Source: Apostichopus parvimensis (Eukaryota > Echinodermata > Holothuroidea > Aspidochirotida > Stichopodidae). Taken from it: DNA of 24,603 bases. Location of the stretch: NCBI GenBank assembly GCA_000934455.1, contig KN895355.1, positions 1-24,603 on the forward strand, given 5' to 3'. Positions within the stretch are counted from its first letter, which is position 1. Every line of letters begins with the position of its first letter. A model generated the notes under the pieces. The model saw only the letters and a list, made by a program, of their open reading frames with translations. It had not been told where the DNA came from and searched no databases. Both the position numbers and the translations under genes were made by a program. Shown here piece by piece: positions 1-10,369 of the stretch.

Positions 1-189
1 GCATCTGAATGTTTCCCCCAGGACATACCCATTTTCAGCATTCGTCTAAATTACAAGCCAATGTCAACTATTTCTCATTAACTTCAAATCAGTGTGATAG
101 TTTGTGTTTGGGACTTTCATTTAAAGGGTGGTTTTTCTGCACACTTTGAGAATTAGTTAAATGGGAAAGCTGTAGATATACATACATCA

Positions 190-312
190 CAAAGATACCA
201 GTAACACTTTTGTCACAAAATTTCTCCTGTAACCTCATTATTTCCATGGGTTTGAGTCCATTTCCATCAGAATTCACTGACACATATTCTAAGATTGGAG
301 CATAACACTGAG
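190..312 (-). CDS. Candidate internal exon of an unidentified minus-strand gene
   Basis: Reading the minus strand, a very long pyrimidine tract (complement of 313-360) ends in TTTTTGTAG before 312. The open frame then reads CYAPILEYVSVNSDGNGLKP followed by MEIMRLQEKFCDKSV. Possible donors are ACTG|GTATCT (exon end 200) or GAT|GTATGT (exon end about 187); the right choice is unclear. I do not recognise the protein. It would lie antisense to, and possibly inside, an upstream RADIL intron, which lowers the prior. It may be chance open frame beside an A-rich run. Confidence 0.25.
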
Positions 313-1727
313 CTACAAAAAGAGAGGGGAAAAAAAGCAATAAAAAAAGAAAAGAAATTGAAACCTATCCAATTTGGTTTAAAGGTTGTCGAAAATGTTG
401 GGAAGAAAAATAGAATGCAAGATCTGATTAGTTTCCAAAACTAGCTATTGTCACTCTTCAAGATCCTATTAAGAAGATTTATCTCCACTTTCAAGAGCAG
501 ATCTAGACCAAATTATTAAGTACATAGTAGTCTAACTTTAAATGCTGCAATCACACAACAGGAACCGGAAAAAAATTAGCATATTAATTTTTTGAAACGA
601 AGGCGGAAATGTGTTTGCTTTTTCTTTTAAAAAAGCAGCATTCGTGCAAAGAAGATCCCTCAGAGATTAACAAGAAGGAAATGAACAAATGAAGAAAATA
701 ACATTAAATATGTAAATTGCAGTAATTGACACATTAATGTTAAGGACAATTAAATGATGTTGAAGTCTGTAGATTGAGGACATATGATTACTGGTATAGC
801 ATGTGCCTGGGAATAGCAGTTCACTAAGGATTCTGTGAATGCAGTCAAATAATTCTTAACTGTACTCTCAGGTGGAGAATTTTTCAAATGGCATGGACTT
901 TGGTTTTCAAAAGTACTGTTCCTTTGTTCAGTGAACTTTCAAACCTCCTGTTTGTTTTGCTTTTCAAAGTTCTCTCGTTTGCATAGAGTTGGTGTATTAT
1001 AATGTACTGTGGTTATCCCTAAAAATGTCAAAATGTTTAACTTTTTGACAATTTAAAGTGACAACTTAATTTGATGTCCTTTTGATAGCGTGATTCCTTG
1101 CATCTGTTAAAAGGAAAAGTCCCAATTTCTCAACCCTGGTTTTTCCGTTAATTTCATTCGTTTCTTTTTTTTTCATTTTTCAAATTTTGATGTCACAACA
1201 CAGATTTTATTGATTAAATGCCAAATAATAGCTGCTTTCATCTCTTTACTACTAACCGCATTTGACAGTTTGAGTTGTCGAAGGCAGTTAGATTTGATCC
1301 CTCTTAAGTCACATTTCACTAGCGTCTAAATTGATGACAGTGTCCTGTTTGTCGATTGAGTAAATTAATATCCTAACTCTGACATCTTTATTTTTAAAGG
1401 GACACCTTTGAACTCTCCTAAGGTTCTTCTGTTATTAATTAACACTGCAGAATTTTGTTGCGAGACTTTCAAGCTGCAGTTTAGTGAAGAGCTATTAGGT
1501 CACAATTATTGATCACAAATAGCATTCAATATTATGTAGGAATTAACAGACAGAAAACCGGCAAATTGTGATATGTATGCATCATTAATATTTTGTAAAA
1601 ACAGAGTCATCATTTCTTGTACAGTATACAGAAGTTCCAATTTGGAGGTAAAAATTTGAGGGTCGGGGTTGAGAGGAAGTAACCGTTCTGTTTATGGCAC
1701 AAAAAAAGGGAATTTATGACTCATTTA

Positions 1728-1880
1728 TGACTCATTTCTGACTTTTTAATTAAGGGTCATATCCTGGCTAATCCCACTGAAAGTTATCAAAATTCCTCAG
1801 AAATAGTTGAATATCCTAAAAATTCTGGGTGTGTGCAAAAACTTTCTCCCTGGAGGTGCTACTCTGAAAGATTATAAGCA
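1728..1880. repeat. Diverged repeat pair, copy A
   Basis: Aligns with 2617-2770 over about 153 bp. Shared blocks occur in the same order: TGACTCATT.CTGAC, GGTCAT, GCTAATCCCA.TGAA, ATCAAAA, TATCCTAAAAA, TTCTGG, and a CTCCCTGGAGGTGCTACTC / TTCCTGTAGGTTCTGCCCTC segment. The copies differ at roughly a quarter to a third of sites. Family and direction are unknown. Confidence 0.6.
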
Positions 1881-2616
1881 CTTTTGATTAATTAGCAAAT
1901 TTTAATTGGTGGTGATTGCCAATTAGCCATGGTTCAGTGTGCAGCTTTTAGATCACAGTTAGTAATAACATAAAGAGTGTTCAATGTAATATAATGAACA
2001 TTAATATTTCCAGATGGCCGACGCAGAAATGGTTATATATTTGTATCATTGTATACTCCTTCTAGTCACTTAGCATAAATTTATAAACATATAATTAAGT
2101 CTCAATTATGGAGATAAAATTCAATATAGGTTTTAGACAATGAAATGCATGGTATTGAAATGACCAATCAGATACTAGCTGAACTTGTCAAGCGAACAAA
2201 GTTTTTTAACTGAAATCTTCTAAAGGGCTACAGTAGCGGGCATTGTACTTGCTTAATAGAATCTGAATTAATTGTATGGAATTAGCTAAACATTACAGTG
2301 ATATGTTAACAGAACTTTTGGCTTCAAATTGCATTTTGGGTAAAAAATGATCAAGTAGACTACGTATGCGTTTCCTTCTTGGTTTATCAAATTGGCTCAA
2401 GAATGCAATTTTAAATATACTAGGGAGGTCAAGAAAGGGGGTAATTTTGGGCCTAAAAACAGCTAATGTTTGGGGGAGCCTAACCCTTCAGCTTATGACA
2501 ACAACAATAACACTCTTAAAACTAACAGGACCAGAAACACTGAAAAGTTGAGCACTACCACCTACGCTGTACAGGAAAAGGAAGATTTTGGTGATTATAT
2601 CAAAATTGATGAAGTA

Positions 2617-2770
2617 TGACTCATTCTGACTATTTAATTTAGTGGTCATTCTTGCTAATCCCATTGAAGGCCATCAAAAATTGTTCAGGATATTTAAGTA
2701 TCCTAAAAAAGGTTCTGGTCTATGCAGAATCTTTTTTCCTGTAGGTTCTGCCCTCAAAAAGATAAGTACC
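2617..2770. repeat. Diverged repeat pair, copy B
   Basis: Partner of 1728-1880 in the same orientation, about 890 bp downstream. Sequence similarity fades at both edges, and no target-site duplication or terminal repeat is visible. Confidence 0.6.
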
Positions 2771-3577
2771 CCTAGATTTTGAAGAGCATCATATTAATTA
2801 AGCGTCAATTAAAATGTCCGACCAGTTGAGTTGAAGTGGTGGGCATGTTTGCCATAACCATTTACATGTCAGAATTAGCCATGATATTGTCTTTCTTCAA
2901 TTAACTAATCAGTAACTACAGATGATCGGAAGACATGTAGTCACAACTGATAACATTTTTGTAATTTAAACTACTTGAGTACCAGACACCTATTATTTAA
3001 CACAACCGTTCCCTTTAAGACTATCTGGAAACAGAAGACATGTAAATTAAAAACCTCACAAGATGACAGGATGTAGATGACATATTATGATATAAACGCC
3101 AATAATTAAATTAGAATTTCTGTGACCTTTTCTTAAACTTTGTCAGGACAACATGATATAACTGTAACTAACTCTCCTCGGATTCTTTAATGAATATGTA
3201 CCAAAATTTGTGACTTTTCTTGAAGGATGCTTGGTCTAGCCTGTAAGTTTTTTGAAAACTGAATTGTCTTGGCAGGGATGAGACCATTCTAGAATCGAAT
3301 GGCATTTGACAAACAACTCGCTGATATATAATTAAAGGGTAGATATTTGATGGAATAATCTGGATGGTTTTTTTTAATTTTTTACCATTTGTAATATTAT
3401 TATATAGATTGGTGAACAGATTGTCAGAAATTAGCAACTAGTGATCACAAATTATCGCAAAGCAACCCAAATTCCTGTGCACAATGTAGGGAATAATTTA
3501 GCGTTCAAATTTTGCATAGCAGCTTTGGAGGTTAGATCTGAATCTTTTCTCGTACACTAAACTAATATTCTTTCTGG

Positions 3578-3846
3578 GTATGTATGTTTGTATGTATGTA
3601 TGTGTGTATGTATGTATGTATTTTAGATCCTCCTGCGAGCAGGAACTCGCGAAGAAGCCTCATTGGCTTATCAAAGCCGCAAGCTGACCGAAGTCAGTCT
3701 CTTAGATTCACATTTAACGTCCATGATTATGAATTGTCAATTGTCAACAACTCTGTAACTGGACGACATACACTAATCTTGGAGTGACTCGAACCGGGAC
3801 CTTATGATTGGAAGGCACCGGCGTTAACCACTGAGCTAACCCTCCT
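3578..3846 (-). mobile_element. tRNA-derived SINE, copy 1
   Basis: On the minus strand the element starts with a tRNA-like head. A-box TAGCTCAGTGG is the complement of 3828-3838 and B-box GGTTCGAGTCA that of 3785-3795, with near-normal tRNA spacing. A 160-bp body and a tail of TACA repeats follow; on the plus strand this is the TATG run at 3578-3620. The body holds three short hairpins: CCTGC/GCAGG, AAGCC/GGCTT and CTGAC/GTCAG. Such an element would be transcribed by RNA polymerase III and moved by a partner LINE. Short open frames inside it are incidental. Confidence 0.85.
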
Positions 3847-4245
3847 AACATAAACTATACACAAACATAAACTGTACATAAACTGCTATAAATCTTTGCA
3901 CTTACACATACATAGCCAATTGCTGAATTTTGCAATGCGATACTGGATAAATTATTCCTTGTTTCTATATATCACAATTGTTTGACAAAGTTGTCTTTAG
4001 AAAGTGCATGCATGTGTTAGTTTGGTGATAAGTGAAAATCAGACCAATTTGTTGGTAACAGTCTACAAAATTAGGCCTTCTAAATAACTTTTACTGATTA
4101 ATAGCTCAGCTCTGGATGTGTTTCCTTTGTGATGACTTTTGAATCAAAAAAGTTTAAAAGTTATTTAATATCCTTCCTTTGTTTTGATGTCGATATATAT
4201 ATCTCTTTGATAAGTACTAGATCTATATATATCATCATGTTTGTG

Positions 4246-4259
4246 GTTACCATAGTAAC
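4246..4259. promoter_or_regulatory. X-box-like palindrome (RFX-type site)
   Basis: GTTACCATAGTAAC fits the palindromic X-box bound by RFX factors (GTTRCCATRGYAAC-like), which control ciliary genes in animals. It lies in a gene-poor stretch, and no promoter or start of transcription is evident next to it. Two GACAGATCCCAC repeats follow directly at 4260-4292. Confidence 0.4.
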
Positions 4260-5202
4260 AGACAGATCCCACTGACGATTGACAGATCCCACCGAAATAG
4301 CAACTGCTCTTTTCCAACGTCATCAGTGTACTCGAAGACTATAAAAATCATTAATGGTGGGTTTGACTATACAAATCCATGTACAATAGAAATTTGAGCT
4401 GCTTTCACCAAACAATCCTCCTCGGTCATGCAATGTTCCTACCTCTGATCACACCTTCGGTAGACGGGAGCTTTAAAAGTACTGACAGATGTATTGATCT
4501 GTGTATCCCTGAACATGAATATTTAATAACTTCATTTACATCTTATCTTAAACTCCTCCACAAATCTTCCACCTATCAAACACTAGATTCATTGTTTAAT
4601 TTCAAGTAGTCATTGAATGTGCGATTGATATCAAAAGGAGTCTGAGATAAAGTAGCCTTCATATACTATTTAAGGCTATGTTTCATGATTGCTTATAGTA
4701 GGAGTATACTTGGCTCTAAAATTGCCTTTGTCCCATTTGGACAAGTTATTTAATCCAATTGAACCCTTCACTGTGATCATGGAAGCTCAATAACTGTTTA
4801 AGTGCTTGAGATATTTCTGTGCACTAACACCTACAGGTGGTAACTTTGAAGTGGAAGTATATCGACACATTCAAAGCTTCCAGGAATTGCTTGGCTGTAA
4901 AGTGTATATGTCCAGTGTCTTATTAGGTCTTATTGGATGATATCTTTTCATCGTGTTTTATTTGGATAATTGAGGTAGTACCATGGCTACTGATGTCTTC
5001 CCATGGCAAAGAGGATTACTTAAATTTATTTTGTAATTTTGATCGACATACTTTTGGCAACGAGAAGTTGGCAGAAGTTAGCATGAAACTGTCAGATGAG
5101 ATTAAACTTTAAAACAATGAAAGTATTGTGCAATTGTCAAAATACATAGGTAAGAACTTTTACTCACATTCAATACAAATAGTTACAAATAAGGTCATCC
5201 TT

Positions 5203-5261
5203 TTAACAAAACAATAGACCTACAGTCCATAAACTTAACTTAACAAAACAATAGACCTACA
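5203..5261. repeat. Short direct duplication, 37-bp period
   Basis: The 22-base string beginning TTAACAAAACAATAGACC occurs at 5203 and again at 5240, separated by 15 bases. A simple local duplication. Confidence 0.7.
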
Positions 5262-5805
5262 ATTGTACTGCCTCAGTCTAGCTGTTCATAAATGTTTACT
5301 TTTGTTTTTTGCTTTGTTGTTGTTATGCACTGCTTTTGCTTGACATAATAAAACTATTTCAAGTTTGGATTATCTTATAAAATTGCAAAAATATGATATA
5401 ATTTTTTACAACAAAAAATCTTTACATCTTTACATCTTTGCATTTACATTTGTGAAGCAAATTACGCAGTTTTTTTTCGCTGATACAAAATACAGTATTT
5501 TGCTGTTTTACAACATACATTTTTCCCTGGTCCATTGAATGTACTGCTTGCTGTTGAAATAATTGCATTTTATATCACTTTATTTTAACAGTGTTAACTG
5601 ACCAGAAGTTTCAGAGTAGTTCCTGTATGTGGTTGACATAATTATACTTTGTTATGATATAAAAATATGCTACATAAATTATCAAATGACAAAAATTCAT
5701 AAATTTTTGCAGTATCCATCCTAACCTAAATTATTTTTGTGTTGTTTGATAATAAAATATATTTTTGTTCCAAAATATTCTTTCATTTCTTATCTTTTTT
5801 TTCAG

Positions 5806-5843
5806 AATAAAGCCAGAGAAATGGCCACAACTCACTCTAACAG
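5806..5843 (+). CDS. RADIL: RADIL candidate 38-bp microexon (mid DIL domain)
   Basis: A long pyrimidine run ending in TTTTTTTTCAG precedes 5806, and CAG|GTAGAA follows 5843. The 38 bases read NKAREMATTHSN plus two bases, which splice to the C at 8371 to give Ser and continue in frame into the strongly supported DIL exon. The phase fit is exact, and a basic helical stretch here is compatible with a DIL domain. The alternative is a chance acceptor/donor pair, or an alternative first exon that uses the internal ATG at 5821 (GAGAAATGG context). No exon further left could be recognised. Confidence 0.5.
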
Positions 5844-8800
5844 GTAGAATTATTTGGGTTTTAGTTTATCATACAACTATCATTATCGGTGTACGTACAT
5901 TCTGAGATACTGTACAATACTGTATGCATGCATGCATACCCCTAACTTACATTTTCATTTTGATAGAGATGGTTGTCAAGATTTGAGGCAAATGAAACTT
6001 TTTTCAAGGTCTACTATTACATGAATAAGTAGTTCATGATAAAACAAGCTTGTATAGGCAGCTTACTTGTTTATAGCTAAGATGCTGAGATTCACGTGAG
6101 GATTGAGAGCATTCATGAGAAATTGGTGACATTCTGAGACAATGATGACATTAATTGTCAGTTATAGTATATGCTAGCAACTAGGCATGCTGCATCATTG
6201 AATTCAGTGAATTGGATATGTGATGTATATACATCTCTGTAAGTACAACAAGAACCCCCCATTACACAAAAATAATGTCAATAGGAGTGAATTTATGATA
6301 TGTATGTATTTTAGATCCTCCTGCGAGCAGGAACTTGCGAAGAAGCCTCATTGGCTTATCAAAGCCGCAAGCTGACCGAAGTCAGTCTCGTAGATTCATA
6401 TTTAACGTCCATGGTTATGAATTGTCAATTGTTAAGAACTCTGTAACTAGACGACATACATTAATCTTGGAGTGACTCGAACCGGGGACCTTATGATTGA
6501 AAGGCACTGGCGTTAACCACTGAGCTAACACTCCTAAAATAACTCCTGATATAACTCCTGATATATAATATATGTGTGTAATTGTATTTGCCCAATGCAT
6601 TTAACAACAAACACATTTTATTATATAAACAGATCTGTACACTGTTGCAGATTTGTTACTATGCTTCATGTAATTTGTGTTTTTGATACACTTTGCATTA
6701 ATATTGTTTATGTATATATACATTCATGCAATGCTCTTACAGTAGATATATGCTGAATAAAAACAAATAAGAAGAACAACAACAAAGCCTAAACTAGTGT
6801 TACACTGATAATTTGCACAGAAGTTAAACACTTCTTTTCAACTAAGACCTATGCCACTGATGGCTGGACATTAGTTTAATGTTGTATGTCACATGTTTCA
6901 TTGCATTTCATTTCATAGGTTTATGTAACCTCACTTTTCCTCTAAGACCTCTCAAAGTTTATTAACCTAAGAATCCTTTATGGCCTATTGTTCCATACAT
7001 ATTACACTAGCAATTTTTTTGTTTCTTCCGTGTACTTAAGTTTGTACTTAACATTCCCTGTAAGTGAAAATCACTACTAATAGCCCTGATTAATAGGCCT
7101 ACAGTCAAAGTGTTTCATTTTCTATTTGTTATTATTTTCTATGTATTAGAATTATAGTGTTCTTCACTGAGAATTAAGGTGAATTGTTCTTAATACACCA
7201 AGGGTACTATTATGTTAAAATTTATTACACAGTTGTGGAATACATTTAAAGGTCTACAGACAACTTAAAGAATAAAGTTGCCCTCATCACTCAGTAGGCA
7301 TTAGAAATCGTGAAAATGAAGCTGCAAAATCCATCAAAGATTGACCTTTTTACAAGTCTTTTCTCAACTCTAGTTTTATTTTTGAATAAACATTAGCTAA
7401 TTATGCACATTGATGATGTAAAAGGAGTGACTGCCAAATTTTCTGTTTTGCTTTTCCTTTGTTATTATAACCTTTGTTCCAATTAAGGAAACTGAACATA
7501 GGTTTGTGGCCTAAGGTAAGGTGACCAGACGTCCCCGATTTTCGGGGACAGTCCCCAATTACAGTGTGTTGTCCCCGATGAACAAGTGTCCCTGAAATGT
7601 CCCCAATTCGTCAAAATGTTCAGGAGTTTCGAAAATATCCCACATTATTAGTAAAATAATTGTAGAAACAAAATTTAGTCAAGTGTGCAGTCACAGAACG
7701 GAACTAACCAGTATTTCAGGTGGGCCAGTGTAAAGTGGAAACACTGTTAAAATATGCTAGATCAATCTAGCCTAGCACTCTTTCGTAAAGTAAGTAAATT
7801 TCATCTAAGAAAATGCTACATTTTTGAAAATAAAAATGATTTAAAAAGTGCTTCTAAGTATGACTATTTTACATCTATAAGCACCTTAGGCACTTGAAAA
7901 TTTTCCAATGGGGAGGGGGTGTACCCCTCCCCCATATCAGTCACGCAATAAATGTCCCTGATTCCAGTCAGGAAAATATGGTCACCTTAGCCTAAGGGGA
8001 TTTTTGAAATATTTTATTGTCTTCCTTGAAAAGATCGAGGAACATTGACATTAATCAAATGATGTATGTGGGCTTGTAATTAGGGGTTCAACTTATTAAG
8101 TGCTAAATTAAGATATTTTGATGAGTGCAGTACTCCATGTCATAATTTGCACATATTTGATTAGTTTCCCAGATTTATCAAAACTTCAAATGTGTATATC
8201 TTGGAAACGAAAGGATCGCTTTTTGACAAAATTTCAACAGATTTTGAATAAAATCATCACAGTACTGTACACAACAAATGTAATGTCAATGGGACAAATT
8301 GTCTAGGTGTCCGTAGGACTTAAAGTCTGTGCATTTTTTGGACTCTGTTTATATGATTCTCTTTGCGAAGCTCATCAAAGCCATCGATGGAATCTCTCGC
8401 ACCGGACCTCAAGGTTCTTCTCATCGCACTGGCAAATGCCCTGGAACTGCTCAACTGCCTTCAGACTAAACTCCCGGACTACCTACCCCCTCAGGAGAAA
8501 GATGAAGATGCGCAGACTGAAGATAACAGGGAGGCAGGGTGCTACCAGGAGGTCCTATCTGTCTTGGAGGAGGTCGTTATGTATTCCTTTCAGCAGTGTG
8601 TGTATTACATTACAAAGGTAATATTGTCTGCTGTAAATTATGTTACTGTATGGTAAATAATTAATATTTCAAATTCAATACAAGGAAAGGAATAGTCCTT
8701 GGTGCATTTAATGTTGATATTTGTTTTGAAAAGTTGCAAAACTTCTTGAGATTTCAATCAACTGCTTTGACTCTTATACAACAAACCACAACATTTTGAA

Positions 8801-10334
8801 CTCTTGATTTATTTTGTTTCTGGTTTACATGTCTCCCCATTACCTCAGCACTCTCACTGTACCGTGACTAGTGTGAATTGGTAACCTGTTTAGCACTGAC
8901 GACAAGGGCCGCCTTTATATATATGTTGCAAATTTGCTCTATTTTGCATTGGACAAATCTGAAGTATGACCACCGATATTCTATCTTTTTGCAGACATTA
9001 TACGATGCCTTGCCTACTATCCTCTCAGCAAATCCCTTTGCTGATGGAGAAGAATCGTCTGGCATTTCCAATATCATTAGCATATTTCAGGGGACCTTTG
9101 ACCTTCTGAATGGAGTCTCAACACACCCTGACATCATCTCTCAGCTCTACGCATATCTCTTGTTCTTCATGAATGCAGCGTTGTTTAACGTCCTGTTAGA
9201 GAAAGGTACGGGCATTCCCCTGATTTACATACATGTAGCATTGTAGATCCAGAATAAGGATCACAGTTGAATGAAGTATAGGCATTAAAATAAACTGTAG
9301 AGTCTCTATATGAACTATATCAAGGAGAAACTATTGGGTCAGTTTGAATCAGATCTATAACTACAGGGTCAGTATGAATCATGTATAGGAACTATTGGGT
9401 CAGTTTGAATCAGATCTATAACTACAGGGTCAGTATGAATCATGTATAGGAACTATTGGATCAGTATGAATCAGATCTATAACTACAAGGTCAGTATGAA
9501 TCATGTATAGTAATTATTGGGTCAGTATGAATCAGATCTATAACTACAGGGTCAGTATGAATCATGTATAGGAACTATTAGGTCAGTATGAATCAGATCT
9601 ATAACTACAAGGTCAGTATGAATCATGTATAGTAACTATTGGGTCAGTATGAATCAGATCTATAACTACAGGGTCAGTATGAATCATGTATAGGAACTAT
9701 TAGGTCAGTATGAATCAGATAGTATGAATCATGTATAGTAACTATTGGGTCAGTATGAATCAGATCTATAACTACAAGGTCAGTATGAATCATGTATAGT
9801 AACTATTGGGTCAGTGTGAATCAGATCTATAACTACAGGGTCAGTATGAATCATGTATTGAAACTATTTGGTCAGTATGAATCAGATCTATAACTACAAG
9901 GTCAGTATGAATCATGTATAGTAACTATTGGGTCAGTTTGACCTAAGAGTAGAAACGTAATTATATCTTGGGACACACATGTTTATGCATGGAGAGTAAT
10001 GCACATACTGTAGCAAATAAAGGGACAGTATGAAGCTGCAAGTTCTGGGGACATTATGAATTGATGAGTTGAATTAGGATCTGAAACTGTGTGTATACAT
10101 AGTCTCTAGAGAGACAGTAAGAAAATATACACATCTAAAGGGACAGTACGAAGACAAGTATTACTTGATGAGTAAAATCTGTTAGTACTGTACTTACATG
10201 CTTAGTTTTTATAGGGACAGTATGAAATATATCCAGAAACTATAGGCAGAAATTCTCTGGACGGTATGACTTAGCAAATAGCACAGCACTGATTGGGACA
10301 GTATGACCTTATCAACAAATGCTAACTTGGGATC

Positions 10335-10369
<35 letters not shown>

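Larger units (their letters stand above)
1..5805. other. AT-rich intron or left flank of RADIL
   Basis: No further RADIL exon could be recognised in this stretch. It is low in GC and stop-rich on both strands. It holds the candidate minus-strand exon near 200-312, a diverged pair of 153-bp repeats (1728 and 2617), a SINE (3578-3846), an X-box palindrome (4246-4259) and a small 22-bp direct repeat at 5203 and 5240. If the 38-bp exon at 5806 is real, all of this is one intron of at least 5.8 kb. Confidence 0.6.
5844..8370 (+). other. RADIL intron with SINE and hAT-type MITE
   Basis: Intron between the 38-bp candidate exon and the first strong DIL exon. Contains SINE copy 2 (6298-6535) and the 473-bp hAT-type element (7517-7989). 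The rest is AT-rich with no convincing exon on either strand. Confidence 0.55.

Noticed and set aside
2014-2073. TTTCCAG followed by ATGGCCGACGCAGAAATGG
   Set aside because: It looks like an acceptor plus start codon, but the frame stops after 19 codons with no donor and no recognised product.
3168-3437. Minus-strand 89-codon frame (ending IFIKESEES)
   Set aside because: The TATATATCAG before CGAGTTG is a weak acceptor and no homology is recognised. Chance frame is more likely.
3785-3840. Functional tRNA gene on the minus strand
   Set aside because: A and B boxes are good, but the acceptor and D stems do not pair as in a tRNA and the same sequence recurs three times with a SINE body and tail.
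9301-9950. CRISPR-like look of regular repeats
   Set aside because: The 61-bp array has no variable spacers; both halves repeat, and the context is an intron of an animal gene.
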